Assembly (NCBI RefSeq): GCF_002104335.1 | Contig: NZ_CP020867.1 | Location: 434,001 to 498,000 of the forward strand | Length of the DNA: 64,000 bases | Reading direction: 5' to 3' | From: Campylobacter cuniculorum DSM 23162 = LMG 24588 | GTDB taxonomy: Bacteria; Campylobacterota; Campylobacteria; Campylobacterales; Campylobacteraceae | Part shown: piece by piece, positions 7,947-15,284 of the stretch | Layout of the letters: the number at the start of each line of letters is the position of its first letter | Numbering within the stretch: the first letter of the stretch is position 1 | Notes under the pieces: model-generated | What the model saw: the letters and a program-made list of their open reading frames with translations, nothing else | Database searches by the model: none | What the model was told of the DNA's origin: nothing | Made by a program: the position numbers and the translations under genes

Positions 7947-8483
7947 CTATCTTAAGCTCATTATACTTTTAAATTTTTTATCAATATCCTTGCAACTTAA
8001 TATTTCCATATATCCAAAATAGAACCCAGCACCCTCATCACCTTCTAAAAATATACCATAATTATCATACAAATATGTATCGTTTTGATAAAATACCAAC
8101 TGATTGTTATAAAATTTTTGAAATGATATTTCTTTTATACTTTTATTTATTTGTTTATGTATAATATGGTCACCATAAATAAAATTTTTAGGTTCATTTC
8201 CAATCAACACCTTTCCCGCATTAAGATAACACAAGCTCTCAAACTCATAATACTGCGGATCCATATATTTATAAGAACATCCTCCTGCTAAGAATAATAA
8301 AAGATATACTGGCAAAAGAAATAAAGCAAGATTTTTAAATATTGTTTTAAAATTTATAGTTTTTGTTTTATTTTTTATTTTAAAAAAGACTTTAAAGATA
8401 AAATATAAAATAATAGAAAATATAAAAATAAAAAAGAAAAATACAAGAATAAATATTAAAAGATTAACAAAGAATTCTAACAT
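7947..8483 (-). CDS. Small membrane protein, candidate immunity protein (copy 2)
   Basis: 178 residues, two hydrophobic stretches and a polar domain. Nearly identical to 184-738 over residues 1-95 and again at DTYLYDNYGIFLEGDEGAGF, with an unrelated central segment of about 45 residues. The extreme C-terminus also differs (KSIMSLR), perhaps from a small rearrangement. It precedes lipase segment 7401-7937 just as copy 1 precedes 1-180. Confidence 0.65.
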   Translation of the reverse strand: MLEFFVNLLIFILVFFFFIFIFSIILYFIFKVFFKIKNKTKTINFKTIFKNLALFLLPVYLLLFLAGGCSYKYMDPQYYEFESLCYLNAGKVLIGNEPKNFIYGDHIIHKQINKSIKEISFQKFYNNQLVFYQNDTYLYDNYGIFLEGDEGAGFYFGYMEILSCKDIDKKFKSIMSLR

Positions 8484-8486
8484 TTA

Positions 8487-8575
8487 TTAAACCTTACTGA
8501 ATTTTTTAAACATACTTTCATTTAAACCTGTAGAATAACTAGCCCAGCATATTCTAGCATATTTATTAATATATA
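8487..8575 (-). pseudogene. Lipase N-terminal micro-remnant
   Basis: Encodes NKYARICWASYSTGLNESMF followed by KKFSKV and a stop, but has no convincing start codon. It is a near copy of 742-855. The stretch 8576-8728 upstream of it holds no gene that I can support. Confidence 0.5.
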
Positions 8576-8728
8576 ATATTTTACAAATAATTACAAGAAA
8601 TAATTATTTGTATTTTAAAAAGCGTGGGTGAGGTCTAAACCTTTCATATTTCACAAATCTTTTATTGTTTGAAATTCCAATAACTCGTCAATATAAATCG
8701 TTACATAATACTTCATTTATAAATCTCC

Positions 8729-9196
8729 TTAATGATAAGTTGCCAGTCCATAAAAAAAGAGATATGTGCAAGTATAACCCATGGCAAATAATAAAACGCT
8801 AAACATAAGCTTTCTTTTGAAAATAGATATTAAGAAAAATACTCCTATACCACAACAAACGACAATAAACAAGCTTAAACTAGAAAAATAAAATGCTAAA
8901 AATATAAATACCGCAGACAAAACCAAAGGAATGGCATTGTAAATATATAATAAATTAAAAGGAATGCAAAAGTATATGATAAAAATAAATAGTCGCCATT
9001 GAAACAATTTAAATATTGCCAAAAATAAATTGTCACCATTTTTAACAATCCCTGTAAAATAGACAATAAGAAAAGTCACCAAAGCAAGAACCAAACTACA
9101 CACAAACCAAGCAATTTGTCCGCTTGATATATTGTCTATTCCTTTACTTTCTAGTTTTGCTTTGAGTTTAGAATAAATAGGAATTTGCAAAATCAC
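8729..9196 (-). CDS. Four-helix membrane protein, candidate immunity protein
   Basis: 155 residues with four or five strongly hydrophobic segments (about 27-48, 58-78, 82-105, 108-128, 133-150). Unrelated in sequence to the MRALKF family. It overlaps the end of the lipase fragment at 9168-9503 by 29 bases. Position after a lipase fragment suggests immunity; no family recognised. Confidence 0.55.
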   Translation of the reverse strand: MILQIPIYSKLKAKLESKGIDNISSGQIAWFVCSLVLALVTFLIVYFTGIVKNGDNLFLAIFKLFQWRLFIFIIYFCIPFNLLYIYNAIPLVLSAVFIFLAFYFSSLSLFIVVCCGIGVFFLISIFKRKLMFSVLLFAMGYTCTYLFFYGLATYH

Positions 9197-9503
9197 TCCT
9201 AATATAATAAGTTATTCTATTATAAGATAATTTATTTAAAATTTTGATTGTTTCAGTAAGAAAAAATTTCTTAAAACTATCATTAAATTCATTAACTTCT
9301 TTGGCTTCATTTATTTTATCCACTTGTTCTAAAAATTCTAAAAGAGGGGAAGATTGGATATTGCCATTAAGAGATAGAGTTATGTCTTGAGCTATGTCTG
9401 AGCCAATAAAATTATCAGTTTCCGTCCCCCTAAACCCTACTATAAATTTATATTTTTCTTTATCATTAAAGAGTTTCTTAAGAAAGGCATTGAAATTGCT
9501 CAT
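9168..9503 (-). pseudogene. Lipase middle fragment from a second lipase
   Basis: The frame begins with about 12 residues that are merely antisense of the neighbouring methylase remnant, then enters NDKEKYKFIVGFRGTET, the conserved lipase block, and continues about 75 residues past FRGT (IGSDIAQDITLSLNGNIQSS). That continuation differs from the complete lipase, so it comes from a distinct lipase, and the frame stops before any GHSLGG elbow. It marks the array edge at about 9470. Confidence 0.65.
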
Positions 9504-10013
9504 GGAAATTTCGCCACAGAATACAAGCTTTTTGAATACAGAGGAATAACCATATCCTTAGAAAAAACTCAAATAGACACTCTTAATTTTTACATTAATA
9601 CACCAAAAGGTGATTTCATTGAGCCTGAAAATCTTGTATTTAAGAACAAGAACAGCTTTATTGATTTTAGCAATATTATAACACTTGGAGGTTTGGTTAC
9701 AAGAATCAATAATTTTTACAATGGTATTGAAGAAAGAATTTCTACAACAGATAGAAAAATTTCTAAACTTTGCTCTGAAATTATTGCATTAGAAAAAATT
9801 ACAGGTGAAAATGCAAAACCCTATAAAAGATATGATTATCTTTTGGCATTAAGAGAGGATGAAAAGACTATAATGTTAGAAATTGAAAAAATGAGTAAAA
9901 GCCGTTCTTATAAAAGTAATTTTATTCTAAAATCACAGCTTATCTTAAAATCAATGGATAAAAACGAACATTTAGAATGTAAAAAAGAAATAAATGATAT
10001 TAATATTCACTAA
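9471..10013 (+). pseudogene. 3' remnant of a large conjugative-element DNA methylase/helicase
   Basis: The frame is continuous from the junction with the lipase fragment: GIEIAHGNFATEYKLFEYRG, then SNIITLGGLVTRINNFYNGI and a Lys/Glu-rich coiled coil to the stop at 10011-10013. This layout (an EYRG strand, GGLVTRINN, then helices with PYKRYDYLLALREDE) resembles the C-terminus of the N12-class adenine methylase/SNF2-like proteins of plasmids and ICEs. Thousands of upstream bases expected for that family are missing. An in-frame TTG at 9693 is unlikely to be a real start. The family assignment is from pattern memory. Confidence 0.55.
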
Positions 10014-10177
10014 CAGACGAGACACAAACTTAAGAGTTTTAAATTATTAAATAATATTCATCATTTAAAATAATAAATAATTTGTTTTATAATATTTAAT
10101 CCATTCAATCATTTTATTTTATACATTGTAAAGCTTATTTAATATAAAATTTTTAAAAAATTCAAAAGGAGCAAACA

Positions 10178-10501
10178 ATGGCTTATCCACTACTAGGAAC
10201 AAGATTCATTTTAGATGAAGAAAAGATTCTAAAAGAAGATAAATATGATTTAAATAAAATGTATGAAATCATTGAGGAAATGGCAAATAAATGTGGTTTA
10301 ATTAAGATTGATAAAAACACTTATCATTGTAAGGGCAATGAGGAAGATTTGGCTCGTTTGGGAGTGTTTCTTTATGATGGTTTAATAGAACGTGATTGGT
10401 TCACGCTCAATGTCAAAGAATGGGAATGGTTGAGTGAGAAAGAGGGAAACATGGATTTAATATCTAGAAATAAAGCAAGAAATATGGGGGTTTGGGCGTG
10501 A
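10178..10501 (+). CDS. Small acidic hypothetical protein upstream of vapD
   Basis: 107 residues with a clear ribosome site (AAAAGGAGCAAACA before ATG). Predicted alpha/beta, acidic, no membrane segment. Its TGA overlaps the GTG of the VapD-like gene (GTGA), so the two are co-translated. That arrangement is typical of toxin-antitoxin pairs, making it a candidate VapD antitoxin, but no antitoxin family was recognised. A plasmid house-keeping role is also possible. Confidence 0.7.
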   Translation: MAYPLLGTRFILDEEKILKEDKYDLNKMYEIIEEMANKCGLIKIDKNTYHCKGNEEDLARLGVFLYDGLIERDWFTLNVKEWEWLSEKEGNMDLISRNKARNMGVWA

Positions 10502-10941
10502 GTCTCTCTCGTAAGGCTATTAATTTTGATTTATCCACAAATGAACTCAAAAAGCATTTCAAGGATACAAGAGAGCCTTACATTAAAATAAAAACTTTTA
10601 TGCTTGAGAATGGTTTTGAACACAGGCAATATTCAGGTTATGCTTCAAAAGAGCCTATGGATGATGATAAGATATTGACACTGACTAGAGAGCTAAACAG
10701 GAAATTCTCTTGGTTGAGTTCTTGCATACAAGAATTTGATGTAACTGATATAGGAGAACAATATAGTCTCAATCATATCTTTAAAGACTTTATCTCTATA
10801 AACAAAGACTTAGAAGTAAAATCTCCAACCAAAGAACACTCTCAAAAAGAACTTGCAAAAAAACAATTAATGAAACAAGTTAAACAAAGCTTACAAAGAG
10901 ATAATAAGGAACCATCTAAAGATAAAGATTTGGAGCGATAA
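10498..10941 (+). CDS. vapD: VapD-like endoribonuclease-family protein
   Basis: The frame opens at TTG 10492, but GTG 10498 (VSLSRKAINFDLSTN) gives a GTGA overlap with the gene before and follows a GGGGG run. Residues 1-95 fit VapD/Cas2-like ferredoxin folds: INFDLSTNELKKHF, then the long helix with FMLENGFEHRQYSGY, then LNRKFSWLSSCIQEFDV. VapD of Helicobacter and Haemophilus is a small ribonuclease of about 95 residues. Here a basic 50-residue tail is added (KELAKKQLMKQVKQSLQ). Next to plasmid-type genes, it is probably a toxin of a mobile element. Confidence 0.75.
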   Translation: MSLSRKAINFDLSTNELKKHFKDTREPYIKIKTFMLENGFEHRQYSGYASKEPMDDDKILTLTRELNRKFSWLSSCIQEFDVTDIGEQYSLNHIFKDFISINKDLEVKSPTKEHSQKELAKKQLMKQVKQSLQRDNKEPSKDKDLER

Positions 10942-12150
10942 ATGCCTCGTCAAAGACAATATCTTAATGTGCCTTATGAAGAAAGACAAGAAGCAAAGAA
11001 TTTAGGTGCAATCTGGGATGCAAAAGAAAAGAAATTCTTTGCACCTTTTTATTTAGAACAGGATTTATTCAAAAAATGGAGTATAGAAAATCAAAAGAAA
11101 CAAAATGTTTATCAAAAAATAGATACAAATGAAGCCCTTGCACAATTTAAAACTGCCTTAGAGACTCAAGGCTTTCTTATCGACACCCCTATAATGAATG
11201 GTAAGATTCAAAGATGTAAAATTATCGGTGATAGAGGCAATGAAAAAAGTGGAGCTTATGTAGGATTTTTAGATGAATATCCTGCAGGATTCATTCAAAA
11301 TCACAAAACAGGCTTCAAAGAGAATTGGAAATTCACACTTGAAAGAAATGAAAAAACTTTTAAAAATAATCATTCTTTAAACATTAAACATTCTTTTCAA
11401 ACCAAACAAGAACAAAAAGAATTAGAAAGATTAAACATTCAAAAGAAAACAGCTTTAAAACTTGAAAAAGAATGGATAGAGAGCAAAGATGCAACAAAAG
11501 AACACAAATATCTCATCTCAAAAGGTTTAAATACTGCTTATGATTTAAAAGTTGATCGATTCAATAATCTTTTAATCCCTCTTAGAGATGAAAACAATAA
11601 ACTTTGGTCTTTACAAAGAATCAGTGAAAATGGCAATAAAATCATAGGAGTGATAAAAACTCAAGAAGAAAAAGAACAAGGCATAGAATATTCTGCAAGA
11701 AAGAAAGGTTGTTTTTACACACAAATTCCTTTAGAAAAACAAGATGAATTTTTAATCTGTGAAGGATTTGCTACTGCAATGACAATTCAACTTGCTACAC
11801 AAAAACCAACCATAGTTGCAATTGATGCTGGAAACTTAATCAATGTAGCTCAAGCTCTTAATCAAAAGTTTCCAAAAACAAAAATCACCATTTTTGCTGA
11901 TAACGATTTAAAACAAGAATTACAAAACAAAAGAAATGTTGGATTAGAATCTGCAAAAGCTGTTAAAGATTTGATTAAAGAAGTTTCAATCATAATTCCA
12001 AACATTGATATTGAAGAAGCTAAAAGAGGAATGTCTGATTTTAATGACCTCTATCAAGCATATGGAATTCAAAGAATCAAAGAACAAATTTTCAATGATT
12101 TAAAAAAGACACAAGAACACAAAAATAATAAAGCTGATTTAGAAATATAA
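10942..12150 (+). CDS. DUF5710 and TOPRIM-domain plasmid primase-like protein
   Basis: 402 residues; the ATG abuts the vapD stop (TAAATG). Residues 1-46 form a DUF5710 motif (YLNVPYEERQEAKNLGAIWD). The middle (about 60-215) is a DUF3991/TraC-like region with a zinc-free core. Residues 268-330 are a TOPRIM fold: LICEGFATAMTI with the catalytic Glu, then IFADND. Such proteins prime DNA after conjugative transfer or in phages. The rest of the transfer machinery is absent from the window. Confidence 0.75.
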   Translation: MPRQRQYLNVPYEERQEAKNLGAIWDAKEKKFFAPFYLEQDLFKKWSIENQKKQNVYQKIDTNEALAQFKTALETQGFLIDTPIMNGKIQRCKIIGDRGNEKSGAYVGFLDEYPAGFIQNHKTGFKENWKFTLERNEKTFKNNHSLNIKHSFQTKQEQKELERLNIQKKTALKLEKEWIESKDATKEHKYLISKGLNTAYDLKVDRFNNLLIPLRDENNKLWSLQRISENGNKIIGVIKTQEEKEQGIEYSARKKGCFYTQIPLEKQDEFLICEGFATAMTIQLATQKPTIVAIDAGNLINVAQALNQKFPKTKITIFADNDLKQELQNKRNVGLESAKAVKDLIKEVSIIIPNIDIEEAKRGMSDFNDLYQAYGIQRIKEQIFNDLKKTQEHKNNKADLEI

Positions 12151-12204
12151 TCAATAATTAATTTTTTAATCAATTTTTCTTTTTGGTGTTTTATGTAAAA
12201 AGCT

Positions 12205-12240
12205 GTTTTTATGATTTTGCTTTAGCAAAAGAATAAAAAC
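12205..12240. terminator. Hairpin terminator after the primase-like gene
   Basis: GTTTTTAT (12205-12212) pairs with ATAAAAAC (12233-12240), and TTTTGCT (12215-12221) pairs with AGCAAAA (12224-12230) across a two-base loop. It lies between a plus-strand and a minus-strand gene and could serve both. Confidence 0.6.
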
Positions 12241-12269
12241 TTTAGCTTTCAAATATAAATACTTAATTT

Positions 12270-12596
12270 TTAGAATAAAAATTCAGTATTTCCTAATAGA
12301 GAGAAAATTTTAAGATTTTTAATTATAAATATAAATTTAATCAAACTAGAAAGAGCATCTTTATAGTTTTGTTTATCGTCTAAAGAAGAAAATTGTGTTT
12401 GAATCAAATGACTGAAATTTTCTATATCATTAATATTTATTTTTTCTTTTTGTTTTTCACAAAAATATAAAAGACTCTCTGCAAAATCTTTGAAATTTTT
12501 ATATTCTGTGTTTTTTGAAAACTCATAAATATTTTTAAAAGTCCTGCTTCTTGCCAAATGTAGCGATGAAAAAGCCCTTTTAAAAATGGGGCTCAT
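12270..12596 (-). CDS. Hypothetical protein, probably 5'-truncated
   Basis: 108 residues, helical, rich in Lys, Phe and Ser, no motif recognised. The first dozen residues are antisense of the phage portal remnant, so the original start is probably lost at a junction near 12565. It may be the C-terminal half of a conjugative-element protein. Confidence 0.3.
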   Translation of the reverse strand: MSPIFKRAFSSLHLARSRTFKNIYEFSKNTEYKNFKDFAESLLYFCEKQKEKININDIENFSHLIQTQFSSLDDKQNYKDALSSLIKFIFIIKNLKIFSLLGNTEFLF

Positions 12597-13619
12597 CCTT
12601 TCATCATCTCAAAATATCAAATCGACGATAAGGGCTTATGGTATGGACTTTTTAGAGACATTAAACCTTTGCAGGATTATGTGAATTTTGCTGAAAATCG
12701 CATGGCAAATATGATGGGCTCTTTAAAGGCATTTTTTGAAGAAGACGCGGTTTTAAATGCTGAAGAGTTTATCAATGAAGCAAGTTTGGATAATGCGATT
12801 GTCAAAGTGCGAAGCGGAGCGTTAAAAGAGAATAAATTTCAATTCATACAACATCACAACGACATCGCGACACTTTCACAAAAGGCAAATGAAAAAAGAC
12901 AACTGGCTAAAATGTTAAGCGGACTGAATGAAGAAGCCTTAGGACTTGCAAACAATCGCCTCTCTGCCGCCGCTGTTTCACAACGCAAAGAAACGGGCTT
13001 GATGGGCTTGCAAGAGTATTTAAACGCGTGTGAACATATGGATAGGCTCATTTTTGAAAAAGTGATTTTTTTTATCACGCATTATTTTACCAAAGAGCAG
13101 GTGTTTAAAATCACAGATGAAAAGACGGGAGAGCGTTATTTTAGCATTAATTCAAGCGAGGATAATAAAATCAAAGTCGGAAAATTTGATCTCATTTACA
13201 AATCACAGCTTAAAACCACAGGACGCGAAGAAAGATTTGCTTACTGGAGCGAAATGTTTAAGACCATTTCAAGCGTGAGACCGGATTTAATCAGTGATAT
13301 TTTGCCTTTAATGCTTAAAGACACAGACAGCCCAGTCGCTGCGGACATTGAAAACATCTTAAAAGAAAAAGAAGCGATGATGCAAGAACAAGCAAACGAA
13401 CCGAATGAAATGCAAAATTTACTCAATGAATTGCAAATTGCGAAACTTCAAGCAGAAATCGCTGAACTTCAAGCAAAAGCGAAAAAATATGCTTCTCAAG
13501 GGGATTTAGCCGATTCTGTTACTTTAGCACAAAGTTTAGAACTGCAAGAACAAGCTTTAAACCCCGAACAAACAAGTCATAATAAATCGATGCAAAAAGG
13601 CGGCATTGATTTAAGATAA
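12570..13619 (+). pseudogene. Phage portal protein (P22-like), N-terminus missing
   Basis: The frame is open from 12570, after a TGA, so about 350 residues remain; the ATG/TTG choices inside are not credible starts. HPFIISKYQIDDKGLWYGLF and RDIKPLQDYVNFAENRMANMM match the portal pattern of a Pro-Phe, a GLWYG/GLVR motif and a Q/N-rich helix, followed by VRSGALKEN, AAAVSQRKETGLMGLQEYL and a helical, Gln-rich C-terminus. Portal proteins form the head-tail vertex. The missing half and lack of terminase or capsid genes mark it as debris. Its GC content is visibly higher than the flanks. Confidence 0.65.
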
Positions 13620-13643
13620 AGGCTTTTAAATAAACTTTTAAGA

Positions 13644-13709
13644 CTTGACAAGACAAGATTTTAAAGGGCTTTACTAAGACGCGATTTTAGCTTGACAAGA
13701 CAAGATTTT
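13644..13709 (+). repeat. Pair of 19-bp direct repeats
   Basis: cttgacaagacaagatttt occurs at 13644-13662 and 13691-13709, 47 bp apart. Each contains TTGACA, a -35-like hexamer. They may be regulator-binding sites or recombination scars; no protein is encoded here. The interval 13620-13960 holds no gene that I can support. Confidence 0.6.
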
Positions 13710-13830
13710 TAAGCTTGTTTTTGAAATAATATCTATTATCAATATAAAAAATCTTGTTAAAATCCTTTTTTGATAAAATGCTTATTTAAGAAGTGTTTTA
13801 ATGTCTGCACTTTTTAAATCTTTAATGTGC

Positions 13831-13856
13831 GGATTGTTTTTTTAAAAAAACAATCC
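13831..13856. terminator. Perfect 26-bp palindrome
   Basis: GGATTGTTTTTTT is followed directly by its reverse complement. On the plus strand this gives a stable A/T-rich hairpin, but a poly-U run after the stem is weak; it may be a terminator or a protein-binding palindrome. Confidence 0.5.
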
Positions 13857-13909
13857 TAAATTAACCAAAAAGCCCTAAAAAAGTGAGCTTTATTTAAGCA
13901 TAATTGCGT

Positions 13910-13915
13910 TATAAT
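13910..13915 (+). promoter_or_regulatory. -10 box for the small peptide gene
   Basis: TGCGTTATAAT, a Campylobacter-style extended -10 element, is placed about 50 bases before the ATG at 13964. The predicted transcript starts near 13922 and has a leader of about 40 bases. Confidence 0.55.
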
Positions 13916-13963
13916 TTCATAAGTTTAAGCGGTTAATTTCTCTTGGTGGGAAAGGAGCTGATA

Positions 13964-14038
13964 ATGGGAAATAAAATTTTAACAATTTTAATTTTATTAC
14001 TCTTATTGCTGAGAGAGCTTAATAAGCTTCTCTCTTAA
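13964..14038 (+). CDS. 24-residue hydrophobic peptide, candidate type I toxin
   Basis: Too short for routine ORF calling. ATG 13964 follows a very strong ribosome site (GGGAAAGGAG, seven bases away). The peptide begins MGNKILTILILLLLLLRELN: one membrane helix with charged ends, the form of small type I toxins. A stem-loop (GAGAGAGCTT with AAGCTTCTCTC, about 14011-14030) overlaps the end of the gene and is followed by CTTTTTC, a likely terminator. A minus-strand -10 box faces it at 14052-14057. The peptide is not recognised from any known family. Confidence 0.55.
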   Translation: MGNKILTILILLLLLLRELNKLLS

Positions 14039-14051
14039 CTTTTTCAACTGA

Positions 14052-14057
14052 ATTATA
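14052..14057 (-). promoter_or_regulatory. -10 box for a putative antisense RNA
   Basis: On the minus strand TATAAT is positioned to start transcription near 14045, reading across the 3' end, coding part and possibly the ribosome site of the 24-residue peptide gene. This is the layout of type I antitoxin RNAs; it is inferred from the hexamer and position only. Confidence 0.4.
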
Positions 14058-14241
14058 GAATAGCCTTACTTAGCCTATGCTTAAACTAAAGTTTTTCGCT
14101 AAGAGAGTAAGGCTCTTGGCTTTAAAACCCTAAAAATCAATAAAAAATAAATTTTTAATTTAAATTAATGTAATTTATAATAATATTATTATATATAATA
14201 TTTATGAATAATTGAAAATGCAAAATCAAGGGAAGAATGCG

Positions 14242-14829
14242 ATGAAAAATAATGATGTTTCAAATAGAGCAGATAGGGATAAAATCCTCGCCATTGCTGT
14301 ATATTTTCTATATCTTAATAAACTGAGTGCAACAAAAACTCAAGAAGGTATCAATGAAAACGATCGAGAAAATCCCGATGAAATTACAAAACTTAAGCTT
14401 ATAAAACTTGTCTATTATGCTAATGCTCTAAGCTTAGTCTATCTTGAAAAACCTCTTTTTAAAGAAGCGATTGAGGCTTGGAAACATGGTCCCGTGATTG
14501 TTTCTTTATATGATGAATTAAAACAATACAAAAAAGAAAATTTAATGAACATAAGCTCCTTAAATGATTATGAGCGATATTCTCAATGTCTTACAGATGA
14601 GGAAAAAGAAATTGTCAAAATGGCTTTTAGAGAATATGGAGGATATACAGCCTTTAAACTAAGAGATAAAACACACAAAGAAAAGCCTTATTTGCAAAAT
14701 TATGAGGAAAATAAAAATAATATTATCCCTAATGATGAAATAAGAGAATATTTTAAACAAGTTCAAGAACAAAAAACACAAGATTTGTATGAAAAGAGTG
14801 AAGAGTTTAGATGTCTGTTCAAGTCGTAA
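14242..14829 (+). CDS. Panacea-domain (DUF4065/SocA-like) protein, candidate antitoxin
   Basis: The frame starts at TTG 14212, but ATG 14242 follows AAGGGAAG and is preferred, giving 195 residues. The Panacea pattern is clear: ITKLKLIKLVYYANALSLVY, FKEAIEAWKHGPVI, then YSQCLTDEEKEIVKMAF and KLRDKTHKEKPY. Panacea is known as an antitoxin domain that neutralises very different toxins. The next gene overlaps by 19 bases and is the natural toxin candidate, but it is frameshifted. An AT-rich stretch with TATAAT-like boxes lies at about 14170-14205. Confidence 0.8.
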   Translation: MKNNDVSNRADRDKILAIAVYFLYLNKLSATKTQEGINENDRENPDEITKLKLIKLVYYANALSLVYLEKPLFKEAIEAWKHGPVIVSLYDELKQYKKENLMNISSLNDYERYSQCLTDEEKEIVKMAFREYGGYTAFKLRDKTHKEKPYLQNYEENKNNIIPNDEIREYFKQVQEQKTQDLYEKSEEFRCLFKS

Positions 14830-15078
14830 CTCCTCTTATTTGGGAGTTGAATGCTTATTATAAGAATGAGGAAAAACTTTATCAAAACAGGCATTATCTT
14901 GATAGGGCTTTTTCTGCATTTGTGCCAGAAAATTTTAGTGAAAATAAAGAAGCTTTAAAGAAATGCTCTTGTAGAAATGATAAAAAATATTGATGAGAGA
15001 TTCTTTGAGATTTTTGATGATGAAAAGATTAATGTTCAAGCTTATATCTTAAAAATCTTACTCACTCAAAACCCTTAA
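14811..15078 (+). pseudogene. Frameshifted partner of the Panacea protein
   Basis: ATG 14811 overlaps the Panacea gene and encodes MSVQVVTPLIWELNAYYKNE and about 35 more residues, to KEALKK, then hits a stop at about 14993. Skipping one base at about 14955-14965 (around TTTAAAGAAATGC) restores ALVEMIKNIDERFFEIFDDE to a stop at 15076-15078, for a protein of about 88 residues. It is therefore a one-base insertion mutant or, less likely, a programmed frameshift. No known toxin family was recognised. Confidence 0.6.
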
Positions 15079-15211
15079 AATCGATAAACCTTCATAATCA
15101 AACAAGAACAAGCTTTAAACGCGTTTTTTATGAAAAAAAGCTTAGCTTAAATGTTTTTTTGCGTTTAAAAGTCCCTAATTAAGTTTATATTTAATAAAAA
15201 ATGGTTAAAAT

Positions 15212-15275
15212 ATCACAAAAGCAGAACGATAGAAGCGTGAGCCTATCCACAACCTAAAGGGTGTTTTCTTTGTTT
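15212..15275 (+). ncRNA. Candidate small RNA facing the 54-residue peptide gene
   Basis: A TAAAAT -10-like box is at 15206-15211. The following about 60 bases can form GATAG/CTATC and ATCC/GGGT stems and run into GTTTTCTTTGTTTT, a plausible terminator. It is convergent with, and complementary to, the predicted 3' end of the mRNA for 15285-15449, as in Fst/TxpA-type type I systems. No expression evidence is available. Confidence 0.35.
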
Positions 15276-15284
15276 TAAAAGAAT

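Noticed and set aside
9421..9440. Short C-runs (CCCCC on the plus strand) at each FRGT block as phase-variable poly-G tracts
   Set aside because: Only five bases, the same length in all copies, and required by the FRG codons.
9693..10013. Independent 106-residue gene starting at TTG 9693
   Set aside because: The frame is open and protein-like well upstream to the junction near 9471, so this is the tail of a larger broken gene.
12854..13426. Minus-strand ORFs over the portal remnant
   Set aside because: The plus-strand frame matches a portal protein; the minus ones are shadows without motifs.
12669..13619. Intact 316-residue portal gene from the start at 12669
   Set aside because: Portal homology continues upstream of that start and the family is far longer, so it is a truncated gene.
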